From contig JBGALV010000048.1 in NCBI GenBank assembly GCA_044223515.1, forward strand, positions 1-36,399: 36,399 nt of DNA, read 5' to 3'. Both the position numbers and the translations under genes were made by a program. The stretch comes from SHVZ01 sp044223515. GTDB taxonomy: Bacteria; Pseudomonadota; Alphaproteobacteria; SHVZ01. The first letter of the stretch is position 1. Each line of letters starts with the position of its first letter. The notes under the pieces were generated by a model, which did not search any database, was not told the origin of the DNA, and saw only the letters and a program-made list of their open reading frames with translations. Shown here one piece after another: positions 8,005-16,564 of this stretch.

Positions 8005-9059
8005 GCGACGAGCCGGTCCTCGTCTGGGGCGCGGGCGCGATCGGCGGCACGCTCGCAGCCTGGTGGGCGCGGGCAGGCGTGCCGGTCCTCGCGGTCGACA
8101 TCCAGCGCGACCATGTCGAAGCCTGTCGGACGACGGGCCTCAGGATCGAGGGACCGGTCGACACCTTCACCCAGGTCGTGCCGGCGAAGACGCCGGACGA
8201 GGTGACAGGGGTTTATCGCCGCGTCGTGCTGGCGGTGAAGGCGCAGCAGACTCAAGGCGCGGTCGACGCGCTGGCCAAGCATGTGGCGCATGATGGCTTC
8301 GTGCTCTCGGCGCAGAACGGGCTCAACGAGGTGGTGATCGCCCGCAAGCTCGGCGACGAGCGCACCATGGGTTGCTTCGTCAACTACTCGGGCGACCTGC
8401 ACGGTCCCGGCCGCATCATGCTCGGCAGCCGCGGCTCCGTGGTGGTGGGGGAGATCGACGGCTCGATCCGCGAGCGGACGCGCGCCATGCACGCGCTGCT
8501 TAAGGTCTTCGAGCCGGACGCCAAGCTGACCGACAACATCTGGGGCCAGCTCTGGGGCAAGATCGCCTACAGCGCGATGCTGTTCGCGACCTCGCTGAAC
8601 CACGATTCCATGGCCGATAACTTCGCCGATCCGGCACGCTTTCCGGCCTTCGATCGCTTAGGCCGGGAAGTGATCGCCGTCGCGATGGCTCGCGGGGTGA
8701 AGCCGCTCGGCTTCGGCGGCTTCGATCCGACGGCCTTCGCGCCCGGCGCGGGAGAGGCGGCCGCGCGCGCATCGATCGCGTGGCTGATCGAGTTCAACCG
8801 CGCTTCGGCCAAGACCCATTCCGGCGTCTACCGCGACCTGGCGGTGCACAAGCGCCGGACCGCAGTCGACCCGCAGATCGCCCAGGTCGCCGAGCTCGGC
8901 CGCGAGGCCGGCATAGACACGCCGGCGCTGCGCAAGCTGGTCGAACTGGTCCACGACATCGAGGACGGCCGCCGGCCGCAGTCGCGCGAGACCCTGCAGC
9001 CCCTGATCGAAACCGCGTCGGCGGCGCTGCCGATCAGTCAACCGGCCTTGCCGAGCTGA
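8001..9059 (+). CDS. 2-dehydropantoate 2-reductase family (PanE/ApbA) oxidoreductase
   Basis: This 352-aa protein has an N-terminal Rossmann domain with the nucleotide motif VWGAGAIGGTLAAWWARAG, the VVLAVKAQQT segment, and SAQNGLNE, the ketopantoate-reductase family motif. A helical C-terminal ApbA_C domain follows, with KIAYSAMLFATSLN and a Lys at the family's catalytic position. Classical PanE reduces ketopantoate with NADPH in pantothenate synthesis. Many paralogues act on other 2-keto or hydroxy acids, and the catabolic context makes a non-biosynthetic role more likely. The TTG start overlaps the asparaginase stop by 4 nt. Its 3' end overlaps the convergent dioxygenase gene by 22 bp. Confidence 0.85.
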   Translation: MSDEPVLVWGAGAIGGTLAAWWARAGVPVLAVDIQRDHVEACRTTGLRIEGPVDTFTQVVPAKTPDEVTGVYRRVVLAVKAQQTQGAVDALAKHVAHDGFVLSAQNGLNEVVIARKLGDERTMGCFVNYSGDLHGPGRIMLGSRGSVVVGEIDGSIRERTRAMHALLKVFEPDAKLTDNIWGQLWGKIAYSAMLFATSLNHDSMADNFADPARFPAFDRLGREVIAVAMARGVKPLGFGGFDPTAFAPGAGEAAARASIAWLIEFNRASAKTHSGVYRDLAVHKRRTAVDPQIAQVAELGREAGIDTPALRKLVELVHDIEDGRRPQSRETLQPLIETASAALPISQPALPS

Positions 9060-10051
9060 GCCAGAAGCTTTGAGGCTCGATTGCGCTTCGCTTCGTTGGT
9101 ATCGCGCTGGACGATACGCATCAGCGTGTCGCGGGCGATCAGGTCGCCCTTCTCGGCAAGCTCGAAGGCGATGGCGTCGCGCTTGTCGTAGTACTGGCGG
9201 TCATAGGGCACGATCTTCGCACCCTGCTTGAGCCAGTAGTATTTCAGATCGTCCGATTTCCAATCGGCGTAGACCTCGTCCCAGGCGAAGAGGTTGGCAT
9301 AGGTGTCGCAGTTGAGCTGCGCGATCGGATCGGCCAGCCGCTGATAGCGCGCATCGAAGGACTGCCGGAGTTCGCGGCTGCGGTTCGGCAGCGCCTTGTG
9401 CACGGTGAGGTCGGTGAACAGCACCGCGTCGCCGGCGCGGAAGTCGTCGGAGACCCAGGTGCCTTCGAGCGGATCAGTGACGGTAAGGCCGCCCGCGGTC
9501 GCCGCCAGCGAAAAGTCGCGCACGCCTTGTTTGTGCGAGCCGACCGAGATCGTCAATGGACCCTTGGTCATTGGGCAGTCGCCGAGCGGGATCCAGGTGG
9601 CGTAGCTCCGCGGCGTGCCGACATGGATGTGGTCCTGATGCGAGCCGGTCGTGTAGTCGAAGGTTGCGGTCTGCGGGAAGATGTTGCGTGCCACCGGCAT
9701 CGGGTGCACCAGGATCGGCTCGCCGAGCATGCGCTCGTAGAGGCCGATGACGTTCGGGTGATGCTTCAGTCGGTGCATGGCCTCGAGCTTCCACATTGGC
9801 CGGAAGAATTCGAGATAGGCCGCCTCCGGGTCCTTGCAGGTCTTGGACTTGTTGGCGACGCTGGCCTCGAGCGGGTGGCTGCGGTCGATCCAACCGCCGC
9901 GGTCTGCCAGCTCGAGGAACTGACGCTGCAAGGCCAGAACCTCCTCGCGCGGGAACAGGCCACGGATGAAGACATAGCCGTCGCGGTCCATGCGCTCGGC
10001 CAGTGCCTTGCCGTCCATCACGATGCCGGTCGAGTCGAGGAAGTGATCCAT
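9038..10051 (-). CDS. Phytanoyl-CoA dioxygenase (PhyH) family protein
   Basis: This 337-aa protein is a likely Fe(II)/2-oxoglutarate-dependent oxygenase. The N-terminal GYVFIRGLFPREEV is the usual PhyH opening. The iron facial triad is visible as His138-x-Asp140 in GSHQDH and His218 in LTVHKALPN; a downstream Arg (226 or 229) would hold 2-oxoglutarate. The HQD spacing, plus TISVGSHKQG, matches small-molecule PhyH hydroxylases rather than true phytanoyl-CoA enzymes. The ATG at 10051 has GGAG eight bases upstream. The gene begins 12 nt after the TRAP large-permease stop, so it is the fourth gene of the TRAP operon and probably hydroxylates or oxidatively demethylates the imported compound. The substrate cannot be read from sequence. 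Confidence 0.85.
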   Translation of the reverse strand: MDHFLDSTGIVMDGKALAERMDRDGYVFIRGLFPREEVLALQRQFLELADRGGWIDRSHPLEASVANKSKTCKDPEAAYLEFFRPMWKLEAMHRLKHHPNVIGLYERMLGEPILVHPMPVARNIFPQTATFDYTTGSHQDHIHVGTPRSYATWIPLGDCPMTKGPLTISVGSHKQGVRDFSLAATAGGLTVTDPLEGTWVSDDFRAGDAVLFTDLTVHKALPNRSRELRQSFDARYQRLADPIAQLNCDTYANLFAWDEVYADWKSDDLKYYWLKQGAKIVPYDRQYYDKRDAIAFELAEKGDLIARDTLMRIVQRDTNEAKRNRASKLLAQLGKAG

Positions 10052-10063
10052 CGCCAGTCTCCG

Positions 10064-11353
10064 TCAATTACCCATGACAAGCCGGGGAAGGAAGAGCACG
10101 AGATCGGGCCAGAGCGCGCAGACGATCAGCGCGCAGACGAGCGCCAGGAACGGCCGGATCACGGCCTTCGTGAACTGATTCACGGTGACGTTCGCTATTC
10201 GGCAGACGATGAACATGGTGATGCCGACCGGTGGGGTGATCAGGCCCAGCATCGTCGCGAAGACGAAGACCAGGCCGAAATGCACCGGGTCGATGCCGGC
10301 CTGGATCACGATCGGCGTCAGGATCGGCGTCATCAGCACCAGCATGGTGGTCTCTTCCATCGCGGTGCCGAGGATCAACGTCATGACCGCGATGGTCAGC
10401 AGCGTGAGCGACGGGATGCCCTGGAGCGGCACGAACAGGGCTTTCAGCACGAGGCCGGCCTGCTCGATGACCAGGATCCACGAGACGGTGCTGGCTGCGG
10501 CGACGATGATCAGGACGCCGCCGGTCATCCGCGCCGACTCTTTGAGCGCCTCGAAGATCGACGTCCAGGTTAGCGTACGGTAGACGCAGAGCCCGATCAG
10601 AAGCACGTAGAAGACGGCTGCCGCCGCCCCTTCGGTCGGTGTGTAGACCCCGCCGAACATGCCGCCGAGGATGATCGCCGGCATGATCAGGCAGAGGATT
10701 GCATCCTTGCCGGTGCGCAGCAGGTTGCTCCAATCGAACGGTACCGACTTCACGCCTTCGCTGGCGCGCGAGAAGTAGATGTCGACCATCATGAACAGCG
10801 CCATCACGACGCCCGGGATGAATCCCGCGAGCAGCAGGCGCCCGAGCGACACGTTGGCGAGGCTGGCATAGAGCACCATGGCGATGCTGGGCGGGATGAT
10901 CGGTCCCAGCGTCGCGGCCGAGGCGGTGAGGGCGGCAGCGTAGGCGGGGCGGAACCCGGCCTTGATCAGGGACGGGATCATGATCGAGCCGACGCCTGCG
11001 GCGTCGGAGGTCGCGGATCCCGACATGCCCGACATGACGACATTGGCGACGACCACCGCGTGCCCGAGGCCGCCTTTGATGTGGCCGACGAAGGCTACTG
11101 CGAACGCCACCAGCCGCCGCGTCATATCGCTGGCGTTCAGCAGGTTTCCCGCCAGCAGGAACAGCGGCACCGCCAGCAGCGTGAAAGACTCCGAGACCTG
11201 CCCGATCGTGCGCTGGGCGATCAGAGTCGATGGAATGCCGTCGTTCAGAATGAAGAAATAGGCGGCCGCCGTCAGGACCATCCCATAGACGACGGGAATG
11301 CCGAGGAAGAGGACGACGAGGAAGACGCAGATGACGGCGAGGAGGCTATCCAT
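10064..11353 (-). CDS. dctM: TRAP transporter large permease (DctM family)
   Basis: This 429-aa integral membrane protein has about a dozen hydrophobic helices and forms the Na+-coupled transport channel of a TRAP importer. The DctM hallmarks are LLAVPLFLLAGNLLN near the N-terminus, VVVANVVMSGMSGSATSDAAGVGSI, and ATLGPIIPPSIAMVLYA. The length is normal. The ATG at 11353 has GGAG about nine bases upstream and overlaps the small-permease stop by 8 nt. A PhyH dioxygenase gene follows directly. The product is cytoplasmic-membrane located and needs the neighbouring binding protein for ligand delivery. Confidence 0.95.
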   Translation of the reverse strand: MDSLLAVICVFLVVLFLGIPVVYGMVLTAAAYFFILNDGIPSTLIAQRTIGQVSESFTLLAVPLFLLAGNLLNASDMTRRLVAFAVAFVGHIKGGLGHAVVVANVVMSGMSGSATSDAAGVGSIMIPSLIKAGFRPAYAAALTASAATLGPIIPPSIAMVLYASLANVSLGRLLLAGFIPGVVMALFMMVDIYFSRASEGVKSVPFDWSNLLRTGKDAILCLIMPAIILGGMFGGVYTPTEGAAAAVFYVLLIGLCVYRTLTWTSIFEALKESARMTGGVLIIVAAASTVSWILVIEQAGLVLKALFVPLQGIPSLTLLTIAVMTLILGTAMEETTMLVLMTPILTPIVIQAGIDPVHFGLVFVFATMLGLITPPVGITMFIVCRIANVTVNQFTKAVIRPFLALVCALIVCALWPDLVLFLPRLVMGN

Positions 11354-11828
11354 CGTTCCGCTCCGCCATGCGGTGCCTGCGCCTGGACCAGAGCTGGAAA
11401 AGGTCGCGGATCAGGAAGATCGCGAGGAAGGTGCAGCCCACGGGAAGCGCCATATAGATCCATCGCGCCTCGATCCCGGTCGCCGGCGAGGTGGTTCGGC
11501 TCGGCGCGCCGAATAGCGGCAGCGACGCATAGACGAGGACGCCGATAGCAACCAGCCCGGCGATCGCGCTGCACGCCTTCACCAAAGGCTGGTAACGCCC
11601 TGGAACCAGCTCCGTCAGCGTATCGACGACGAGCTGCTGGCCATGCGCGCCGGCCGCGGCGGCACCCAGGAACACGACCCAGACCAGGATGTATCGGGCA
11701 CCTTCCTCCGACCATGGGATCGACATCTCGAACCCGTAGCGGGTGACGACCTGAAGGAACACGATCACCGCCACGGCGCCTAGGAGGAGCGCCGCGGCGG
11801 TCTCGACCACGGACTGAATGAACTTCAC
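11346..11828 (-). CDS. dctQ: TRAP transporter small permease (DctQ family)
   Basis: This small membrane subunit (160 aa) has four hydrophobic helices (about 5-25, 44-62, 86-108 and 125-145), the canonical DctQ layout, with the typical VVTRYGFEMSIPWSEE after helix 1. It scaffolds the large permease. The likely start is GTG at 11828 (VKFIQSVVETAA), with GGAG about 11 bases upstream. A longer frame reaching about 12017 would overlap most of the binding-protein 3' end and encode Arg/Ser-rich noise, so it is not used. It overlaps the next gene by 8 nt and sits 31 nt after the binding-protein gene. Confidence 0.88.
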   Translation of the reverse strand: MKFIQSVVETAAALLLGAVAVIVFLQVVTRYGFEMSIPWSEEGARYILVWVVFLGAAAAGAHGQQLVVDTLTELVPGRYQPLVKACSAIAGLVAIGVLVYASLPLFGAPSRTTSPATGIEARWIYMALPVGCTFLAIFLIRDLFQLWSRRRHRMAERNDG

Positions 11829-11859
11829 GGAAGGAGGCTCCGTTTGCGACTGGTGCCGC

Positions 11860-12846
11860 TTATTGGACCGCCTGCACCGCCGCCAGGATGGCCTTCTGCT
11901 GGTCGCTGGTGACCATCTTTGGATAGACGCGCTCGACGGCGACCTTGCGGATCTCGCTGACGTCGACCGTTGCGACGTTGACGCCCTTGTTTTTGAGCGC
12001 CGCGATCGCGCCGGCATCCTCCTTCAGGTACTCGGCCCGCTGGAACTCGCGCGCTTCCTTCTCGGCCTTCACGATGGCGTCGCGTTGGGCCTGGGTGAGC
12101 TTGTTCCAGCGCGCTTCCGAGATCAGGAACGCGGTCGGGCTCATGGCGTGGCGTGTCGTCGCCGCGAACTTCGCCACCTCGAAGTGCTTCGCGTCCAGCA
12201 TCGCCGGAAGCGAGGTCTCGGCCGCGTCCACGGTCTTCTGCTGTAGGGCGAGGTAGGTCTCGGGCCAGGCCATCGGCGTCGGGATGGCGCCGATCTGGCC
12301 GAACAGCTCGACATAGGCCGGCGTCTGCAGCGTGCGGAGCTTCAGGCCCTTGAAGGATTCGTAGGAGGTGATGGGCTTGGAGCCGTAGACGTCGCGCCAG
12401 CCGCCGGCCCAGTAACCCAGAACGACCAGTCCGGTGCCTTTGGCGGAGTCGGTCACCATTTGGCCGGGCACCCCGTCCATCGCCGATGTCCAATGCTTGA
12501 AGTCACGGAAGAGGAAGGGAAGCTCGAAGACCACGGCGGGCTTGATCACGTTCGGGAAGATGGTGATGACGCCGGCATCGATTGTGCCGGTCTGCATGCC
12601 TTCGAGGCTGAGCGCTTCCGTGCCGATCTGGCCGTCCGGGAAGACCTGGACGCGCACCTGGTTGCTGGTGAGCTCGGCGACGCGCTTTCCGAAGAACTCC
12701 GATCCGCGCTGACGTGAGGAGTCGGCGCTGTTGTTGTGGGAGAGGCGGAGCGTGACGGTCTGGGCGAGGGCGCTTGCGGCGCCGGCGACGAGAGTAAGGC
12801 CCAGCGCTGCGAGCGCGAACGTATTTCGGGCGTGATGGAAAGTCAT
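11860..12846 (-). CDS. dctP: TRAP transporter substrate-binding protein (DctP family)
   Basis: This periplasmic binding protein (328 aa) has a clear signal peptide (NTFALAALGLTLVAGAASA, likely cut after ALAQ). The DctP signatures are VTLRLSHNN at the mature start, GSEFFGKRVAEL, VFPDGQIG, and KGLKLRTLQTPAYVELF. In the last, the Arg occupies the position that usually clamps a ligand carboxylate, suggesting an organic acid or amino-acid-like ligand. The ATG at 12846 has GGAGGAG about nine bases upstream. It is first in a leftward operon with the two permeases and the PhyH oxygenase. The 334-bp gap upstream separates it from a divergent GntR regulator. Confidence 0.93.
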   Translation of the reverse strand: MTFHHARNTFALAALGLTLVAGAASALAQTVTLRLSHNNSADSSRQRGSEFFGKRVAELTSNQVRVQVFPDGQIGTEALSLEGMQTGTIDAGVITIFPNVIKPAVVFELPFLFRDFKHWTSAMDGVPGQMVTDSAKGTGLVVLGYWAGGWRDVYGSKPITSYESFKGLKLRTLQTPAYVELFGQIGAIPTPMAWPETYLALQQKTVDAAETSLPAMLDAKHFEVAKFAATTRHAMSPTAFLISEARWNKLTQAQRDAIVKAEKEAREFQRAEYLKEDAGAIAALKNKGVNVATVDVSEIRKVAVERVYPKMVTSDQQKAILAAVQAVQ

Positions 12847-13003
12847 GGGTTTGGTCTCCTCCAAGTCGACCTTGCGAGGGCCTTCGGCCCTTCGCGGTTT
12901 CTTGCGCCGGGGGATCGGCGAGTTCGACCGACACGCGCGAGCTGGCGATACGACCGGAAGAGGGAACGACGACGACGGCAAACGAGCGTGTCGACGCAAG
13001 GCC

Positions 13004-13033
13004 ATGTCATCGCCGAGCCGTGGGACTTGTCAA
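13004..13033 (-). promoter_or_regulatory. Candidate promoter of the TRAP operon
   Basis: On the - strand a perfect TTGACA (13033-13028) is followed after 18 bp by TGACAT (13009-13004), which matches TATAAT at four of six positions. This would give a leader of about 150 nt before the binding-protein ATG. It is a visual match only. Confidence 0.35.
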
Positions 13034-13044
13034 CGCTAACTGAC

Positions 13045-13061
13045 GACGCGTGATACGCGTC
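13045..13061. promoter_or_regulatory. 17-bp inverted repeat upstream of the TRAP promoter candidate
   Basis: GACGCGT-GAT-ACGCGTC has perfect 7-bp arms and a 3-nt centre. It lies about 11 bp upstream of the candidate TRAP -35 box, a suitable place for an activator or repressor site. It has no T-tract on either strand, so a terminator is unlikely. Confidence 0.4.
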
Positions 13062-13142
13062 TTCCGACGGGCTCGCAGGCGATGCGGTCGCCGTTCCTAC
13101 AACCGGAGGAGGGGACGGCTTTCGCGGCGAGGTGGCGGACGT

Positions 13143-13166
13143 TTGACAATTGTCCGTACAATTGTC
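13143..13166 (+). promoter_or_regulatory. Double palindrome overlapping a TTGACA box, candidate GntR operator/promoter
   Basis: GACAATTGTC (13145-13154, a perfect palindrome) and ACAATTGTC (13158-13166) are tandem copies 12 bp apart. They also form a larger inverted repeat whose inner part is TTGT-CCGT-ACAA, similar to the GT-n-TA-n-AC pattern of HutC-type GntR sites. A consensus -35 (TTGACA, 13143-13148) is embedded. The site ends 14 bases before the GntR ATG, so it fits autorepression. Confidence 0.6.
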
Positions 13167-13180
13167 TAGCGTCGCCCGCG

Positions 13181-13993
13181 ATGTCGAAAGTCGAAAGGAT
13201 CGCGGCAGGGAAGGGGGGGCGGCCGGCATACCGGCAGATCCTCGACACGCTGCGTTCGCGCATCGTCAACGGCGACTATCCGGTCGGCGCGCGCATGCCG
13301 ACCGACGAGGCGCTGATGAGCGAATTCGGCGTTTCGCGCCAGACCGCCCGCGCGGCGGTGCAGGTGCTGGTCGACGACGACGTCGTCCGCCGCTTCCGTC
13401 GCAGGGGCAGCTTCGTCGTGGCGACGCCCGAAACCTCCGGTCAATGGGCATTGAACACGCTCGAGGACCTGATCGAGCACAGCTTCGCGCACAAGGTGAG
13501 GGTCCGGGGAAAGGGCCTCGTCGCGGCGTCCGACGCGCCGGAGGCGTCGAAGGCGCTCAAGCTCGGCGTCGAGGACGAGGTGTTCCGCCTGGTCGTCGTC
13601 CGCGAGGCGAACGGCGCGCCCTACACCTATTCCGAGATCTTCATTCCGGTCGAGTTCGCCAGCCGGCTCCCGACCCGGAGCCTCTCCGGTGAGCTGTCGG
13701 GCGCTATCATCCGCATGATTGAGCAGAGCAGCGGCGTGCCGGCCGTAGGTGCGCTTCAGGTGGCGTCCGCGGCACCTGCCTGGGCCGATACCGCGCGCGC
13801 GCTCGACCTGCCGGAAGGATCGCCGCTCCTGCTGCTCGAGCGGACCTACACCAGCCGCGACGGAAGGGTCCTGCAGTTCGCCCGCGTCTTCTGCCGTCCC
13901 GATCGCTATCGCCAGACCGTCGAGTTCCGCCGGCGCCAGGCCGGCCCACCAGAGGAAAAGGCGCCCGCCACGCGGCGGAAGCGTCCGCACTGA
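13181..13993 (+). CDS. GntR-family transcriptional regulator with UTRA domain (HutC subfamily)
   Basis: This 270-aa regulator has an N-terminal winged HTH (about 10-75: AYRQILDTLRSRIVNGDY, MPTDEALMSEFGVSRQTARAA, then wing RRFRRRGSFV). A UTRA ligand domain follows (about 90-245), with YTYSEIFIPVEFA and LLLLERTYTSRDGRVL. HutC-type regulators sense pathway metabolites such as urocanate or sugar phosphates. ATG 13181 is chosen because the HTH begins just after it and the upstream in-frame stretch contains the operator-like repeats. No Shine-Dalgarno is visible, so the mRNA may be leaderless or nearly so. It sits between the TRAP operon and the second Dpp operon, 20 nt upstream of the latter's binding protein, and may control either or both. 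Confidence 0.9.
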   Translation: MSKVERIAAGKGGRPAYRQILDTLRSRIVNGDYPVGARMPTDEALMSEFGVSRQTARAAVQVLVDDDVVRRFRRRGSFVVATPETSGQWALNTLEDLIEHSFAHKVRVRGKGLVAASDAPEASKALKLGVEDEVFRLVVVREANGAPYTYSEIFIPVEFASRLPTRSLSGELSGAIIRMIEQSSGVPAVGALQVASAAPAWADTARALDLPEGSPLLLLERTYTSRDGRVLQFARVFCRPDRYRQTVEFRRRQAGPPEEKAPATRRKRPH

Positions 13994-14013
13994 TCCGAGA
14001 AAGGGAGCCCACG

Positions 14014-15543
14014 ATGAAGAAAGCACTCTTGAGCACGCTTCTCGCCGGCGTAGCGACGCTGGCCGTCTCCGGCGCCGGCGCGGCTGATCTCCGCGTCGGC
14101 TATTCGAGCGACGTGACCACGCTCGATCCGGCCAATCATCGCAGCCGCGTCACCGAGGGCCTGATCCTCAACATGTACGACGCCCTGCTGGCGCGCACCG
14201 ACGACATGAAGATCGTCCCGGAGCTCGCCGAGTCCTGGAAGCAGATCGACGGCACCACCTGGGAGTTCGTGCTGCGCAAGGGCGTCAAGTTCCATTCGGG
14301 CGCCGAGATGACGGCCGAGGACGTGAAGTACAGCTTCGACCGGCTGGTGAAGGACAACGCGATGGGCGGCCAGACCAGCCCGCGCAAGAGCCTGCTGGGT
14401 CCGCTCAAGGACACCAGCGTCGTCAACCCGACGACGGTGCGTTTCCACCTCGCCGAACCGTGGCCGATCCTCGCCGCCTATCTGCCGTTCCAGCAGGTGG
14501 TCAGCAAGGCCTTCGTCGAGAAGGTCGGAACCCAGGGCCTGGCCACCCAGGCCGACGGTACCGGCCCGTTCAAGCTGGTCGAGTGGCGCCGCGGCGACTC
14601 GGTCATCCTCGAGCGCTTCGATGGCTACTACGGCGGCTCGCCCGATCTCCCGCCCGTGGGCAAGGCCGGCGTCGACCGTGTCATCTTCAAGGTGATCCCG
14701 GAGAGCGCGTCGCGGGTCGCGGCGCTTCTCGCCGGCGAGGTCGACATCATCGACGAGCTGCCGGTGCACGCGATCAAGCAGGTCGAGGCCAACCCGCGCA
14801 CCAAGGTGCTGGCGACCAACGGCACCCGCAGCTTCTTCATCCCGATGAACAACACGCGGCCGCCGTTCAACGATGTCCGCGTGCGCCAGGCCGCCAACAT
14901 CGCGGTCGACCGCAAGCTGATCATCGACCGCGTGCTGTCGGGCCTGGCCACGCCGCTCGACGGCCTGCTGAGCCCGGAATCCTACGGCTTCAACGCCGAC
15001 CTGCCGAAGCTGACCCTCGATATCGACAAGGCGAAGAAGCTGCTGGCCGAGGCTGGCCACCCGAACGGCATCGACGTGACGCTCGACGTCGCCAACGCCT
15101 TCAAGGACGTGGCCGAGGCGGTGGCCTCCCAGCTCACCCGCGCCGGCATCCGCACCAAGGTCCAGCTCTGGGAACAGACGACCCTCAGCCAGACCTGGGC
15201 CAAGCCCGAGAGCAACAACCGAGACATGGTGTTCCAGTCCTGGGGCGACGGCGCGCTCGATCCGGTCGGCATCTTCGTGCCGGTGCTGAAGGGGAAGGAC
15301 CGGGGCAATTACTCGGGCTTCGCCAACAAGGAGGTCGACGCGCTGCTGACGTCGGCTGATACCGAGGCCGACGTCGCCAAGCGCTCGAAGATGTACCAGG
15401 ACGCCCAGGCGATCGTCGCCAAGGAGTCGCCGCTGATCTTCCTGTGGCTGCCGCAGGAGCTCTACGGCGCCAGCGCCCGGCTCAAGGGCTGGAAGCCTTC
15501 GCCGCGCGGCGTGATCAAGCTCCACGACGCCCGCGTCGATTGA
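14014..15543 (+). CDS. ABC transporter substrate-binding protein, family 5 (DppA/OppA type), system 2
   Basis: This periplasmic binding protein (509 aa) has a signal peptide (MKKALLSTLLAGVATLAVS, likely cut after GAGA) and the SBP_bac_5 signatures TTLDPANHRSR, PELAESWKQIDGTTWEF, LRKGVKFHSG and MTAEDVKYSFDR. GGGAG lies seven bases before the ATG. Together with four following genes it forms a complete peptide-type importer, so this system does not need to share components with system 1. It resembles the first binding protein in layout but is clearly distinct in sequence, so the two probably take different ligands. Confidence 0.94.
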   Translation: MKKALLSTLLAGVATLAVSGAGAADLRVGYSSDVTTLDPANHRSRVTEGLILNMYDALLARTDDMKIVPELAESWKQIDGTTWEFVLRKGVKFHSGAEMTAEDVKYSFDRLVKDNAMGGQTSPRKSLLGPLKDTSVVNPTTVRFHLAEPWPILAAYLPFQQVVSKAFVEKVGTQGLATQADGTGPFKLVEWRRGDSVILERFDGYYGGSPDLPPVGKAGVDRVIFKVIPESASRVAALLAGEVDIIDELPVHAIKQVEANPRTKVLATNGTRSFFIPMNNTRPPFNDVRVRQAANIAVDRKLIIDRVLSGLATPLDGLLSPESYGFNADLPKLTLDIDKAKKLLAEAGHPNGIDVTLDVANAFKDVAEAVASQLTRAGIRTKVQLWEQTTLSQTWAKPESNNRDMVFQSWGDGALDPVGIFVPVLKGKDRGNYSGFANKEVDALLTSADTEADVAKRSKMYQDAQAIVAKESPLIFLWLPQELYGASARLKGWKPSPRGVIKLHDARVD

Positions 15544-15556
15544 GGCGTCGCGTATC

Positions 15557-16564
15557 TTGAGCCCGCTTCGCCTCGTCGAGAGGCTGCTCCAGCTGATCCC
15601 GGTTCTGCTCGGCATCAGCGTCATCGTCTTCGCGATGATGACGCTGACGCCGGGCGACCCGGTGCAGATCATGCTCGGCGACTCGCTCGCCGACCAGGCG
15701 CAGCGGGACGCGCTCCGGCGCGACATGGGGCTCGACCTGCCGGTGGCCGAGCGCTTCGTCCGCTTCCTCGGCAACGCGCTGACCGGCAATTTCGGGCTCA
15801 GCTTCTTCCATCGCCGTCCGGTGATGGACGTGATCCTTGAGCGCCTGCCGGCGACGATCGAGCTGACCCTCGTCGCGATGATCATCGCGATCGCGGTCGC
15901 GGTACCGCTGGGCGTGCTTGCTGCGGTCAAGCGCGATTCGCTGCTCGACCGCATCGCGACCGTCGGCTCGATGCTCGGCGTCTCGATGCCCGGCTTCTGG
16001 TTCGGCATCCTGCTGATCCTCCTGTTCGCCGTGAACCTCCACATCCTGCCGGTCTCGGGCCGTATCGGCTTCGGCCATGAAGTGAAGATGGCGACCGGCT
16101 TCGTGTTGATCGACACGCTCATGGCCGGTCGCCTCGACAGCTTCCTCGATGCACTTCGCCACATGCTGCTGCCGGCGGTGACGCTCGGCCTCGCGATGTC
16201 GGCCCTCCTGATGCGCGTGACCCGTACCTCGATGCTGGAAGCGCTCTCCCAGGACTACGTGACATTCGCCGAGGCCAAGGGGCTCAGCCGGCTCCGCGTC
16301 GTCGGGCGGCATGCGCTCAAGAACGCGCTGATCCCGACCGTGACGGTCGCCGCGATCGAGACCGGCTCGCTGCTGGGCGGTAACATGATCATCGAGACCG
16401 TGTTCGGCTGGCCCGGCCTCGGACGCCTCGTGGTCGAGGCGATCTTCTCGCGCAACTATCCGCTGGTTCAGGCGGCGGTGCTGATCTACGCCACAACCTA
16501 TGTCCTGCTGAACTTCCTCGCCGACCTTCTCTACACCGTGCTCAATCCGAAGGTCCGTCTGTGA
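15557..16564 (+). CDS. Dipeptide/oligopeptide ABC transporter permease (DppB/OppB type), system 2
   Basis: This inner-membrane permease (335 aa) has the DppB opening (LRLVERLLQLIPVLLGISVI), the periplasmic MTLTPGDPVQIMLGD segment and LPATIELTLVAMIIA. It has about six helices and a canonical EAA loop (YVTFAEAKGLSRLRVVGRHA). The start is a TTG at 15557, 13 nt after the binding-protein stop, with GAGG about 11 bases upstream; no ATG would preserve helix 1. Its end overlaps the next permease as GTGA. Confidence 0.93.
   Translation: MSPLRLVERLLQLIPVLLGISVIVFAMMTLTPGDPVQIMLGDSLADQAQRDALRRDMGLDLPVAERFVRFLGNALTGNFGLSFFHRRPVMDVILERLPATIELTLVAMIIAIAVAVPLGVLAAVKRDSLLDRIATVGSMLGVSMPGFWFGILLILLFAVNLHILPVSGRIGFGHEVKMATGFVLIDTLMAGRLDSFLDALRHMLLPAVTLGLAMSALLMRVTRTSMLEALSQDYVTFAEAKGLSRLRVVGRHALKNALIPTVTVAAIETGSLLGGNMIIETVFGWPGLGRLVVEAIFSRNYPLVQAAVLIYATTYVLLNFLADLLYTVLNPKVRL

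Larger units (their letters stand above)
12847..13180. other. Divergent intergenic region between TRAP operon and GntR gene
   Basis: This 334-bp gap holds no supported gene. From left to right it contains the TRAP leader, a candidate leftward promoter (13004-13033), an inverted repeat at 13045-13061, a purine-rich GGAGGAGGGG stretch near 13104-13114 with no in-frame start after it, and the double palindrome at 13145-13166 just before the GntR start. Confidence 0.6.
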
